From Asterella californica (Eukaryota > Streptophyta > Marchantiopsida > Marchantiales > Aytoniaceae), in the NCBI GenBank assembly GCA_036924285.1, contig JAYKYS010000007.1, positions 14,198,001-14,262,000 of the forward strand: DNA of 64,000 nt. Direction: 5' to 3'. Both the position numbers and the translations under genes were made by a program. The first letter of the stretch is position 1; each line of letters begins with the position of its first letter. This document shows positions 32,843 through 45,189 of the stretch, piece by piece. Below the pieces are notes generated by a model. That model saw nothing but the letters and a program-made list of their open reading frames with translations, was not told where the DNA came from and did no database searches.

Positions 32843-33262
32843 CGGCACGTCCCCTTATGAGGACGCGCCGCATGAGGTAAACCCAGGGAGCTCCAGCCAA
32901 GGGGCGCGGCCCCACATGTGGAGCCACGCCCCCTCATTTTCCCGGGGCGGCCCCCAAGGCTGGGGCGCGAACCCCGGGAGCCTTAACTCCCCGGGCCCCG
33001 CCCCCCACCCCGCCCTTCTCGGAAGGGCGGCGGCGGCTGCCAATTCCCCACCTTTCGGAGGAGCTCCCAGCTCCTCGGAGCTGGGAAGCTCTCCCAACGG
33101 GGGAGTCAACCCGCGCGGGGTTGACTCCCCTCGCAGGGGAGGGACTGACAGTCCCTCCCCCACGGGAGGGACACTCCCGTCGGGAGTCAATCCGCGCGGG
33201 GTTGACTCCCGTCGAAGGGGAGGGATTGAAAGTCCCTCCCCCACAGGAGGCACTATTCCCTC
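32462..33262. repeat. GC-rich hairpin block inside copia C pol
   Basis: About 800 bp that is far richer in G+C than the rest of the element. It includes two related palindromes at 32685-32708 and 32804-32830 (perfect arms CACGGATCGCC/GGCGATCCGTG), many shorter GC hairpins, and an exact-period 81-bp tandem duplication (33101-33181 and 33182-33262). Each 81-bp unit starts with a 12-bp-arm hairpin GGGAGTCAACCC/GGGTTGACTCCC, and a second stem GGGGAGGGACTG/CAGTCCCTCCCC follows in unit 1. One frame (32673-33800) is open throughout and encodes a 27-residue repeat (GVNPRGVDS..RGG..SPSPTGG). Confidence 0.8.
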
Positions 33263-33479
33263 CCACGGAGTACTCCCCATGGAAGTATCCTCTCACAGGA
33301 ATGTTCTTTCCGGCATCATTCCCTTAGATGAAAATTTTTCTACAGATCTTCCAGCAGAAATTTCCGACTCTACAGTAGGCACTCTGCTTTCAGCTCGCCA
33401 CACACACGGTGATGACTCATCCACTCCTACATGTCTTGCATCTACACCTTACATAGTCGATGAGTCCAACACACCTATT

Positions 33480-36400
33480 TCCACTCTTTACAGATCTGTC
33501 ACCCGCCCGCGCTCCGCCTATCTTACATTTGTCACTCCTACCGCCGACCTCTGGCACAGGCGGCTTGGCCACATCAGTCTCACCCGGCTTGACCAACTCC
33601 GTCGCCATCAATCTGTTATTGGCCTAAATCAGCCCACTATTCACAATTTCACTTGCCCCCGTGCTTGCATGGCAAGCAAACCCGCACAAAATTTCCACGT
33701 GCCGCCACTACCCGCGCCACCGAAATTCTCGAAATTGTCCACTCTGACATCAGCGGCCGCATTTCCCCTTGCACTTTTTCCGGCTATGAGTACTTCATGA
33801 CCATGACCGACGACTACTCTCGTTATACCGTTGTCCGCCTACTGCACTACAAGAGCGACTGCTTCACAGCATTCAAGGAGTTTCACACATTTGCTGAGCG
33901 TCAGACCGGCAAGAAGCTCAAGACTCTACGCTCCGACAACGGTGGTGAGTTCCGATCCACCCTCTTTGATGTCTATTGTCAGGAACACGGTATCCAACGT
34001 CAGCTGACCGTCCTTGACACTCCTCAGCAAAACGGGTAGCTGAGCGTAAAAATCGCACCCTCTTAAACTCTGTCCGCGCCATGATGTTTTCAGCAGGACT
34101 AGACAAACAGTTTTGGGGTGAGGCTATCAATCACGCCACTTATGTTCTAAATCGCTGCCCCACCAAGGCCATCGATCCTGCCACCACTCCCTTTGAGCTA
34201 TGGCATGGCCGCAAGCCCACCATCTCACATCTTCGAGTTTTTGGCTGCACAGCTTTTGCCAACATTATAGAGACTTACCGCTCTAAGTTAGATAGTCACT
34301 CCCACGAGTGTCTTCTTCTCGGCTACAGCAGTCAAAGTAAGGCATACCGTCTCCAACGTAAATCTGACGGTCATACTTTTGTTTCTCGCGATGTTATATT
34401 TGATGAGTCTCTCCCTGCATCATCATCACCTCCCAACCCTGCTCTCACTGCTATCACTGAGGATGACATTCAGAATGATGTGCACTTTTTCCATCACCAT
34501 CCTCCTACTTCGGGTCCAGCTCCTAGCCCTTCAGTGGGAGCTACTCTTCCCCCTCTGAGTTCGTCTGTTCTGCCTCCTTTTGCACCACCTCCCGCCTTCG
34601 GTCCTTCCGTTGGCCCTGGTCCCGGTCATCCTTCAAGCAGTAGTCTTGTCCCGGGCCCCGTTCCTCCTCTATCCTCAGCGGGATATGGAGGAGGAGGAGT
34701 TAGCGGAGGCACATTTCACACACCAACTCATTCTGTGGCCAGCTCGTCCACTAGTAGCCCACAATCCCACAATCGATATCCGTTCTCAACTTATTCTACC
34801 ATGAATTTATCTTCCCCAATCCGAACCAGACATAGCACAGATGTAGAAAACATGAGCACATTACACCCATACCTACATCGTTCACCACCGCACTCTCCAC
34901 CACCGCACTCTAGTGACTTTGAGATGACATCGTCTCCTCTCACTGAGATCCAAGCACCACCACCACTCCGACGATCAACACGTCAGTCGAACCCTCCTAA
35001 CCGCGATCCAGCTGAAGGTTACAACACAACTACTTTGATCCCGAAGGCACGAACGAGTAAGAAGCGTGCACTAATGGTAACTTTGAGACCAGTCCCGATG
35101 GAGCCCAACTCCTATCAGGAGGCCCTATCATCTCCAGATGCTGCTCGATGGTCCGAGGCCATCACCGAAGAGCTCAAGTCCCACGAGGAGAACGGTACGT
35201 GGACACTCACAGATTTATCACACGGACGAAGGCCCATAACCAACAAGTGGACCTTCAAGCTGAAGCTGAATTCAGATGGGTCCATCGTCCGATACAAGGC
35301 ACGGTTGGTGGTCCGAGGATTCACTCAAGTGTATGGGCTCGACTACACTGACACCTTCTCCCCTGTGGTCCGTGTGCAATCAGTGCGATTGATACTAGCA
35401 ATTGCAGCTCAACACAACCTCCACGTCCACCAGATGGATGTGAAGACAGCCTTCCTGAATGGAACGCTGAGTGAAGAAATCTACATGGCAGTCCCTGACG
35501 GCATCAATGCCCCAGGAACTGGTAAAGTGTGCAGGCTACTTCGTACACTTTATGGATTGAAGCAATCTTCTAGAGAATGATATTTGATCATAGATAAGTT
35601 CTTACTCTCTCTCGGGTTCAGTAAGTCAGGAGCTGACGGTAACGTATATTACATTCATAAGGATAATCAGTTTGCCATCCTAGCACTCTACGTTGATGAT
35701 ACAATCATAGCAAGCAGCAGCGAAGGATTGCTAACATACATCAAGAGTAACCTCAGCGCAAGGTTCCAGATGAGTGACATCGGTAACATCCATCATTGCT
35801 TGAGTATAGAGATTAACCGAAATCGAGCAGAAGGATGGATCAGACTCAATCAAACCTTGTACCTGACCCAAAAGTTATTCCAGTTTGGCTTAGAGAATTG
35901 TCAACCTGTCAGTACACCATTGACCCCAGGAGAAAAGTTCTCAACTGAAGATTGTCCTGCTACCACTGAAGAGAAGGCTCAATGTGCTTCTTATCCATAT
36001 CAGAGTGCGACAGGCTCCATCAACTGGGCTGCCGTCTGCACTCGTCCTGATCTAGCCTTCAGCATTAGTGTATTATCTCAATACATGGCTAATCCAGGAC
36101 TAAAACACATCACCGCCATAAAGCGCACATTTCGCTATATCAAAGGTACTCTAGACCAGTACTTAGAATACAAGTACTCGCCTCAACCAATTTCTCTATT
36201 TGGCTACACTGATGCTGACTGGGGAGGTCACATCGAGTCACGACGTTCAACATCTGGAAATTGCTTCATCTATTCACAAGGAGCAATCAGTTGGTCGTCG
36301 AAGAGACAGAAATCTTTTGCACTATCGAGTACTGAAGCTGAGTATATGGCACTCAGCACATGTTCATCAGAAGCAATGTGGCTTCGACAACTCTTAGCTG

Positions 36401-36648
36401 ATATTGGTTTAGCTGAGAATGAGGCAACTACTTTGTATTGTGATAACCAGAGTGCGATAGCACTCGTAGAATCGTCCAAATTTCATGACAGGATGAAACA
36501 CATAGATATTCGGTACCACTTCATTAAGGATCAAGTTGCATCCAAGACAATTGAAGTGAAGTACTGTCCTACTCAGGAGATGGTAGCGGATATCCTAACT
36601 AAGGGCCTACCGGCTCCCAAGTTGGATTACCTTCTACCAAGACTATGA
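33480..36648 (+). pseudogene. pol: Copia C pol: pre-integrase, integrase, RT, RNase H
   Basis: Pre-integrase TADLWHRRLGHISLTRL is in the frame of 32673. The frame shifts near 33650 (CP..CLHGKQTRTKF). Integrase continues (EIVHSDISG, LRSDNGGEFRS, DTPQQNG) to a TAG at about 34037, where one lost G explains the shift into AERKNRTLLNSV. Reverse transcriptase follows (NKWTFKLKLNSDGSIVRYK, HQMDVKTAFLNG). A TGA at 35578-35580 then interrupts LYGLKQSSRE..YLIIDKF. YVDD (about 35689-35700) and RNase H (TDADWGGH, LSSTEAEYMA) complete it to 36648. At least three lesions make it non-functional. Confidence 0.9.
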
Positions 36649-36689
36649 TTGAAAGTTTAGATCTACAACAACTAGTCGCTGAGTGGGAG

Positions 36690-36894
36690 TGTTAGAACTG
36701 GATGTACAGTATGAACATAACATACAGCAACTAGTTCAGACCTTTTGGGCTCATGCTCTTTCGCAGGCTTTGCCTGCCCTTGTACCAAAGTATAAGTACC
36801 TGGCCTTTGGGCCTCCTACCTCATTATTCATTTCAGTAAACAAGCTTACACATACTTGGTCTCTCACATTGATCCTCTCTCTCCTTTTCCTATA
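36690..36894 (+). repeat. Copia C 3' LTR
   Basis: 205 bp, differing from the 5' LTR at two positions (CATGCTC/CATGCCC and CTCCTACC/CTCTTACC). Confidence 0.93.
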
Positions 36895-36940
36895 ATAAGT
36901 ACAGAAGCTTGTTAGCAGAAAACGTTAATTCAGTTGACAC

Positions 36941-36988
36941 ATTTAATACCTAACCCTTCCTGGCGGAAGGGTTAGGGAATAAATTAAG
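36941..36988. repeat. Dispersed palindromic repeat, copy 2
   Basis: Perfect 12-bp stem CCTAACCCTTCC-TGGC-GGAAGGGTTAGG (36949-36960 with 36965-36976), flanked by TTTAATA and GAATAAATTAA. The 45 bp upstream, after the copia C target site, match the sequence upstream of copy 3. Confidence 0.7.
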
Positions 36989-37559
36989 CTTATGTAAGCT
37001 GAATATGAATATGAGTTATAAGCATGAAGCATCGTTGAGATAGTCATGGATTTGACGTAATCGACCTCGATGTACCTTACTATTAGCAAAGGTTATCTCT
37101 TCCTTCCAGTTAATCGTATTTATAATCAAACTCTTTTTGTTAAAGATAAGTTTATTAGTTCCACTGCTTTTGTTTACTTCGGGATCTTTTTCCATTCTTT
37201 CCAATGATAAAACTCTGCACTGCTTGCTATATGAATGTTACAACAATACCAGTTCTATAATTATTCTTCCAGTGCAAAATGTCCTCAAATATGAAGTTGC
37301 TACAAAGTTACAAATCGACTATCTAGGATGTAGTTATCAGTAGATATATATTGTTATAAATTTTTTTACTTTAATTCTGAAACTAAACTAACTCAAAATG
37401 CAACACAATGCAAACACACACCAAAGCTTAAAACAAGGTCTTGCAACCAAGGCTCCAAAACCAAAGGAAGGCAACAAAGCTTCACATAGGAAGAGATGCT
37501 ACTAACAGATATTACTCCATAAGTGAGGAAAGAACAAAAGAACAAAACTGCAAAGAAAA

Positions 37560-37713
37560 GCACCGTTTGTCTATAAATTCGTTGCGATCCAGCCCAATTT
37601 TGTCTATCATGTCTAAACACATCGTCAAATTTCAAACCATGTGAGTCAACAAGATACAACTTGTACACAATTTGATCATGCTCAAGACATGCATGATAAT
37701 GTCTGAGGGCCAA
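37560..37713 (-). pseudogene. Coding fragment, unknown family
   Basis: The minus strand reads ALRHYHACLEHDQIVYKLYL, then VDSHGLKFDDVFRHDRQNWA and GSQRIYRQ. This looks like a protein domain and not chance. It ends in low-complexity sequence toward 37393. I do not recognise the family securely. It may be one exon of a decayed gene that includes the fragments at 38040-38300 and 39825-40425. Confidence 0.4.
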
Positions 37714-38039
37714 TGGAGTCGTACTTCGATAGTGGATTGATCAGTTTTTTCTCATTTCTCAGGATCTTGGTCCCCTAGGTCATAAACATCCCCGTTATCT
37801 TGAATGGACGCTAATAACATCCACCCTTCCTAGTCAACTTTTCACCTCGATTCTTCTACAACATAATAATCTATAACATGAGTTTTTTTTGTCGAGAATC
37901 ACCGTCACTTGCATGTCCTAACAAGTCATACCGTGTCTCTATAAACTTCATCCTATTTCTTTTTCATTGAAGTCTAGTGAGTGCAAACCCAATTCGAGTT
38001 AAAATAATTACAAGTAACTAATGCAAAGATAATAAGCTT

Positions 38040-38300
38040 AGGGAGGTTATCGTGGAGAGGTCACTATGACTATTCTGGCATAAGAACCCTTGACACTATG
38101 CTCAAATGTATCCACAATCGTAGAGTATTCTTCCTCTCCACTGTCGATAATCACTTCAAGTCCGGATCTCATACAACATGTATGATCGTCCTTCTCTCTG
38201 CAAAACCCAATTAGTGTATCTCTTTTTACCTCTCATCTGTGTTCATCCACAACCACGCATGAAAAACACGAAAGGTGGTCGTGTAAAGTTAATTACAACA
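38040..38300 (-). pseudogene. Coding fragment, possible NTPase-associated segment
   Basis: The minus strand reads GFCREKDDHTCCMRSGLEV, IIDSGEEEYSTIVDTFEHSV and KGSYARIVIVTSP. The ARIVIVTSP stretch weakly recalls the segment after the Walker motifs in Crinkler/RHS-type NTPases, but no P-loop was found nearby. Unproven. Confidence 0.25.
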
Positions 38301-39824
38301 AAAGCTCAAGAGTAATAAGTCTAGTAAATAAGAGCCAGACCATCATGAGAAAAAATGCTCTGACCTAATTCTGGGCTTGATGCGAGTTTTGTGCTCTGCA
38401 AGAATAACGGGAACATCTCTCAATATGCCATTATGTAACTTAGCAGCAACCAAAATTCGAGACACTTCTTCAAAATTCACATGTTGCACACCATGTAAGA
38501 ACGAGACATATCTAGATCTATCTCTCTTGACTATTCATAGACTGGGTGTGAAAAGATTTAATGACGTATAATTAGCAACTTGCCGACCATCAAACTGAAA
38601 GAGTGCTTGAGAAATAGTAGTGCTTGAGAAATAGAAAATCAGATGCTTTGAGTACATTTGGAAAATCTAGGACCAGAGCTTTTTCTATTAACGTTTGAGC
38701 AACATCATTCAAGAAATCTCATAAAGCTTCATTGTCTCTAAAAGCATCTGATCTGTGTGCTTTACATATGTTTCATAAGAATAACAATATGTCTTTACGG
38801 TTCACAGCTTCACCAACCATCTCATTCAACTTACATTTTTGTGTCATGAGTGCGAATACTTTCCTGCGTAAACTAAATATAAATTTTTTTTCTTTTTGTC
38901 AATCTTTCGATTGCAACTAACCTTGTTCTCTCAGTTCAGGTATCAAATAGTCCAATCTGATTCATTTGACTGTGTCTCGTTCACCACGACCATATGGTGC
39001 TTCTCCTTCCCTCACACATATTAGCTTGAAAATCGATGTCTTAGTAGTATCAAAGCAATGAGAGCAACACATAAATTGTCAAATCCCTCGTCAGAATACG
39101 AGATCAATCTCTATGTCTAAAACATCCATTTATATCTTGTGCACTTTTGATACTCGAGTTATAAATTTGACCCCTTGTGTGAGGCTCAGAACCAAACAAC
39201 AATTTTTTTGTGATCATACAAAATACGTTTCACATCAAATATCTTATACTTGTATGAAACAGATGGACACCAATAACCCCAACATAACAGAGAGAACATA
39301 GTTGCTTACGTCCGAGATTCATTGTAGTAATAACTGATAGATTTCTATTTCTTCGTATCTCGAGAATCATGTTTCTCCTTTTGATCACTCCGAAGTGCAT
39401 CGGAAGCTACATGTTCATTAACTAACTCCACATTATCTAAGTGTTTCTGACTGCAAAGATGCTGATGCAAGTTGTGTTCTAAATTTCTATGAGTTGGGAC
39501 CACCAAAATATATACAAAGAACTCAAAAAATCAAAGAATAACTAAGCGAGTAAAAGAGAAAAAAAACTTGTAAAAGCTAACAAGATTCTCGAAATGTTCC
39601 TTCTCGTCCATTTCCGCATCATTGATCTTGTTCACTATTTGAATGCTTAAATCTGTCTCAACTCTATGATTTTTCTCTACACTCACAAGTTTCAAAGGAA
39701 TCGATGATTGTGGAATGTTCTTCCGTTTCAACCAATTCCTCGTATGCTTCCCTGATTTATGAACACATTATAGATAGCTAAACGATCCTATGCATTATCA
39801 AGCTGACCATGCTGAGAATGACAT

Positions 39825-40425
39825 TCAGCACTCAAGTCTAGCTTGAACTGATTCCACTTCGTCCCAAGGTTTCACGCGCCATTCATGCTCTTTAAACCTC
39901 GCTCTGTTTACCCACTCGACCGATTTATCAGTTTGAGTTCTCCAAACTAATTCAACAGCCGAACTCATCTTCTTTGACAAAAATGATGCCAAACTTTGAT
40001 GTTTGTCATTGCTCTCCACATATGGCTCATTCGATCCGATAGAGGTTCTCACCACAACTACAGACTCAATACACTCTACGACATAAGGAGTTGTCATCCT
40101 CTTCTCGTTCAGATCGACATCGGTAGTTATTATCAATCTCGCATCTGTAAGTGAGAGAGCCCGTGCTTTTTCATGCTGCATCGAAGTCCTTGGTCTTAAA
40201 AACTACTACTCTTCCATCAAAATCTTCTATGTTCATAATCTGTTCTAGCTTTGGATTAATAGCAGCGGGAAGTCTCATATCCCAAAACTGAAATACAGAT
40301 TCGAAAAGCTGAGAAGTCTCTAGTTTACTTCTAAAAGAGTCGAATGTCTCTCCTTCTTTGTATCCAATGAGACCCGTTGAAACCAGTTGACCCTCCCATT
40401 TGATACAGTCAACGCACTTGATCAA
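39825..40425 (-). pseudogene. N-terminal part of a decayed gene, unknown family
   Basis: Two minus-strand frames overlap by 11 nt. The first (from 40425) reads CVDCIKWEGQLVSTGLIGYK, ETFDSFRSKLETSQLFESVF, QFWDMRLPAAINPKLEQIM and EDFDGRVVVFKTKDFDAA. The second (from 40181) reads KRMTTPYVVECIESVVVVRT and KMSSAVELVWRTQTDKSVEW. A frameshift near 40175 separates them. The first part has a size and strand-rich composition that could be a ubiquitin-like header, but I cannot assign it. Confidence 0.35.
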
Positions 40426-43368
40426 ACGATCTATTGTAAATAACTTACGATCTTTGTATCAAAGCACAGAATTCACATGTGAAAGAAATAATTGATGTAC
40501 ATTTTTAATCCTCCAGTCTACCAACTTGCAACACACACTCTCACTGTCTACTTCTGTCACTTGATCGAACACACTTGGAAAGCATTCTTGATCAAACACA
40601 CTCAATGTCTACCTCAAGGTTAAGTCTCTTGATCGATGATATCCACAATGTCTAGTGTCAATGTATGCTTCTATTTCCTCAACCCTTTTCAGATCTTCTT
40701 TCACACGTCGATTAATCTAATGGTTGAAAGAACTAGAATTTGAATCAACGATAGATATCTTCTCTAAGTAAATTTGGTGCTAAAACTTTAAGTTTGGCTT
40801 CATCTATCTACAAAGATATCTCTTTTTCATTTAAAAAATGAATGTGTTCGAAATGTTCTACTGACTCAGAGATTACTTACGTGGTTATTCTAAATTTAAA
40901 AGTCAACAGTAATATATCACACATGTGATAGTTCCATTTGACAACATATTTATATTCACTTTTCATTTAAGTTAACCTACAATGGAGTAGGTTAACTTAG
41001 AAGATCAGTGAAGTGATTTTACATGTAGTTATACTATAAAGCACCTACTGGTCCATGTTGAAGGTTAAACAAATAAAAAGAAGTTGTACCCTCGGCTCAT
41101 ATATATTAAACAAAATGTGGTCGTTAACCGTACTTTGAGCCCTTGTTAAAATTCAGCAGAAAATAATTATCAAAAGGTTATGGTCCAAGATGCATTGAAA
41201 GGCAAAAAATTGTCTGATCGTGTGTGACCTCTTTGATTCACAAAGTCTAATTCTGTAGCCATGCTAAAGTAAAGTGAGGAACTTTAATTTCTTATCATTG
41301 TGATATAATAACTCGTAAAGTGGAGGATGAAAGCTGTTGATTTCACGTATATCTGACATTTCTGTACAGATCATCTATATTGATCTTGTATATCAAGGTG
41401 ACTTGGATTTTTGGACTGCAGAAGAATCCATGCTAACCACTTCATTCAGTCGAAAAGAATATCATATTCTAGAGTAAGTTTTTCGTGTTACAAACATATC
41501 CACATCCAAATCGTGGTCATGCTTCAGAACAACTCACAGTTAGTACCCATGAACTATTTTATTATATAGAACCAGGTAAAAACGTAATGTTTCGTAGTTT
41601 TCTTCGTGAAGGTGTGCTTATATACTGTGTGATAGTTACTTTGGATCAAACTTCAAAGAGACTCTGAGTCACCCTAACTCATTCTTTCCTTCATGTAATC
41701 TTTTAGATAATTCTCTCTATCTTGACTTTAGATATTGCGTTTGGTTCTAGATTCTAATCATCGTACTTTACATCTGTTGGCACTGCGTACTAGACATGTT
41801 AGCTATTTTGCATTGCACAACTAGAAGAAGTCGCCGAGTAATGAGCAGTACCTCATTTCTGCGAAAAAAGGAATTTAACCATTAACCTAAAATGTTGTTG
41901 CTGATAAACGTTTCTTGTGAGAATAGAATCTTTCCAATAAGGATTTAAATGAAAGCTCTATAAGAAAAATATTTCAATATTATCTATTACTAATGTATTT
42001 TTTGTATAAAAAGATTTAATAATAATAGTTAAGAAAAAAATTCTATCTATAAACTTTTAGTTTAGTTTAGTTTATTATAAAGAATGAAGGTCTTAAATTT
42101 TTTTAAAAATAATATTTATTATATTATAAGATATCAAAAAATTGTGAAAACTATTAATAAAAGATTAAAAATAAAAAAAAGAATACGGTCAAAATAATGA
42201 TAAATGTAGCACATGATATTGAACCTCCACCAAAATCAACATCCATATTGAGTCCTCGTCAAAATAGTACACCCATCAAGCATTAGTTTGATGGAAGAGT
42301 TTGCACCTCATAACTTGAAGGTACAAGTTTGATGTTCTGCATCTCTTTGATCGAGATGGAAATGAACTCTTCTTTTTGAGTCAAAGTTTAGTGCATAACA
42401 ACTACATTTTGAGTAGTCATTATTGTGATGCATAAGATCTTACTTTCCATCGGAGTATCTCACCACAGATAAAATCAAATTAAAGAAAAAAAAAGAAAAG
42501 CCCAAGTTGGAAGAGACATTTAGTTTCCTATAGTGATCACCATCAACTTGTGATTGAGATGAACGCCTCGCTGGTGACTCATACAAGGTCAAAACTGCAC
42601 GTAGCACCTTGTATCCTTCATCAACTTTGATATAAATACCACAATCTTCAACAAAGGAAGAGAAGTCATAATGAATTCTTAAGTAAGAAAATGAATTTGA
42701 TAAAGCATGAAATAAAAGCTAGAGTTGTCCAATAATAATAATATATCTTGATTATTTGTTATATGGATATCATATGATAATTGCAAAGAGGAACTAGTCG
42801 TATGTATCACCCTCTGATGATGTAACTGAAAGAAGTTAGGGCAAAGCATATCTTCAGTCAAATATGCATGCAACAATGAACTTCTGGGGAACTCTTGTCT
42901 GCTTGTTGTTATCAGAAAATACATAAGTGTTAAGTGGAAATATCTATACTAAGCTGATCTATAAAATTAAATATTAAATGTTTGGAGAGCCTAGAGACAT
43001 AAGAAGATCCCGACATAACTCATAAAGAGAGAGAAGAGGGATGCGCTTCTCATCGTTATCGTATCATAGTACATGAAAGGTGTATCAAGAATACGTGAGG
43101 TATCTTGCTGTGTAAAGCACGTGTGTTTGGAGAAACACTGACAATAACGTACGAGTGCAACCTTCTAACTCAAAATCTTACATTTAAGTGCTCCCAATTA
43201 TGCACATAGTTTACAAATAGACTCAATGTATGTGGTCTTAACACAAATATCTAAAAATCCTGATCTAATCCTACAGCTGCGTAGCCCTCAAAATACTGAA
43301 TAATGATATCCAATATGTATTTTACTGACTCTCGTGGAAGAAATTACTTCATTTCAAGTCCACGGCAT
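40426..43368. other. Spacer, no gene recognised
   Basis: AT-rich, very strongly so at 41930-42190. A segment around 42830-43060 resembles the spacer at 30480-30740. No coding signal. Confidence 0.5.
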
Positions 43369-43523
43369 TTAAACTCCAAAATCCTCCAACCTCTTTACCA
43401 AACTAAACTTGAAGTGCCAACACGATCCTTGTGAGAATCCAATTTCGATGGTACTCAGAACTTCACCCAAGAACCTCCTTACACGAAATATTTTGCCGAA
43501 ATCTTTCTCCACCGAGACGAAAC

Positions 43524-44465
43524 TGCACGAGGGCTCGTGCAATTTTGTACTAAGCTTGAACCTCCACCCGAACTTCACACCTCCCTGGTATCCACACAGC
43601 TCCTCCAAATCGGCTGTTCTTGGTCTTGTTGGAAAGCTTTCGGCAAGCTCTTTCCAACAGTACCATTTTGCCCTCCAACTGATTACCACAAAAACAGTTA
43701 TGATCATTTAAAACTCCAGTGTGACTTGTGGTTGAAAACTATAGGAGGGCTCTCACAGTTTGGATCCTTGTGCTCCAACCTTACCCAAAAAATGCAAAAA
43801 GTGCACGATTGACCGACAATCTCAAAAGTCTACATAAAATTCCAACTTGGTGTAGAATCGTCATTGTTCTTTCAAATCTGATGTTTTTGATGTCACATGA
43901 AAGCTCTTGAAAAGATCTTTCCAATGATATGCATAGATCTGAGCGATGCACAATAGTTATGCCTCTCCCAAGGTTTCTGACACCCTTGAGACTTAAACTG
44001 TGCGAAAGCTCGTACACTTTTACCCCTTTACTTCTCTCAACATCTTCCCTATGATGAAACTATGCGAGGGCTCGCATAGATTTGTCAAAAATTCCAAGTC
44101 TAGTGATTTTATATTAGACCTCGACATGCTGTCTAGATTTGTAGTCTGGATTTTAAGAACTTGGGAGGTTGGGTTGAGTCACTTTGGGTCTATGCACCAA
44201 AACTGCTCGAGACCTCGTATAGTTTTTCAATTTAAGAGGTCACTGTGAACTTCAAACAGTCGTAGAAGTCAATACTGTGGTTAGAATCAAGACTTCTTGG
44301 TACCGTTGGATAAGTTTTTCCGAGTCTGTTCTGTTGATATCAATTGATACCAACGTAAATTTTGGACTTAATGAGAGGAAGTTACCGTTTGATGTTTATG
44401 ACTATTTTTTTAGTTTTTCAAGCAAAACTTTACGAGTGACTAAAAAGTGTGCGAGTCTTCGAACA
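43524..44465. repeat. Series of six short palindromes with compensating arms
   Basis: Six copies of an AAACT-nnn-CGAG-GG-CTCG-nnn-AG-TTT-like motif lie at 43524-43541, 43735-43760, 43999-44016, 44060-44079, 44202-44222 and 44447-44465. Examples are TGCACGAG-GG-CTCGTGCA and CTATGCGAG-GG-CTCGCATAG: the arms differ between copies yet stay complementary. A separate stem GTTGGAAAG/CTTTCCAAC lies at 43628-43658. The surrounding text resembles U3-like sequence of plant LTRs, so the block may be a decayed LTR. Confidence 0.6.
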
Positions 44466-45142
44466 ATTTAGATCTAGAGGAGGGTCAGAAGCTTTTGAAA
44501 AAACATAACTATATGTACAAAAACAGCTCAGATCTGTGCATGCTAGGTACTATTAGAAATGTATTTTCAAGGGCTTTCTGGTAACACCAAAAACTCAGGC
44601 TTTGGAGCAACATGAAGGATTTTCTGGCAAGTTGAAGTTTTCGGTTAACCCTCGACTTTTATAGTGTTTAGAAGTTGCGGATAAAGACCAAGTGTCGCCT
44701 TTTATGCACACCAAGTGCATTGCATGCAAGTCTGCCAAGTGACACATATGTCAGATTGTCAAGTGTCAAGCATGCACTGTGCCACGTCACTCAAACCTAC
44801 CACCTTAGTCATAATGTCTAGTCAAAGTCTTTGTCCAATCAACATCCACCATGTCAGCATACTGTCTCATCAGTCTGTCTGATGTCTCGTCAGTGTCGTG
44901 ACGAGTGAAACTCTAAAAGGTGTAGCTGTCCATAACTCGGTAGTCTTAGCTCCATTTGCGACGATAAAAAGACTAATTTTGATCACCTCGACAGGGCGAT
45001 CCAATGGTGCAGTCAGAAATATAGTTAGTATAGGTTGATAAAATTCATCTTAAAAACTTTAGTTGAACATCATAGACGATTCACAACACGACACCATATA
45101 AGTCCGAGAAGCTGCTAGTAAAACATCTGACTTTAACAGACA

Positions 45143-45189
45143 TTTAATTTATTATCTAACCTTTCCCCATAGTTAGATAATAAATTAAA
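45143..45189. repeat. Dispersed palindromic repeat, copy 3
   Basis: Perfect 18-bp arms TTTAATTTATTATCTAAC (45143-45160) and GTTAGATAATAAATTAAA (45172-45189) around an 11-nt loop. The upstream sequence (ATATAAGTCCGAGAAGCTG) is homologous to that upstream of copy 2. Confidence 0.75.

Larger units (their letters stand above)
30749..36894 (+). mobile_element. Ty1/copia element C, decayed, with GC-rich insert
   Basis: LTRs of 205 bp at 30749-30953 and 36690-36894 differ at two positions by eye. The target duplication ATAAG lies at 30744-30748 and 36895-36899. The LTRs start TG but end TA (CCTATA) instead of CA. The primer site TGGTATCAGAGCT is at 30954-30966 and the purine tract GAGTGGGAG precedes the right LTR. 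The coding region is broken by several one-base shifts and a nonsense codon although LTR divergence is only about 1 percent. A GC-rich hairpin block (32462-33262) separates protease from integrase. Confidence 0.93.

Noticed and set aside
32855..33296. Minus-strand frames of 120-141 codons
   Set aside because: Produced by the high GC content of the hairpin block; repetitive Pro/Gly/Arg composition, no start context or domain.
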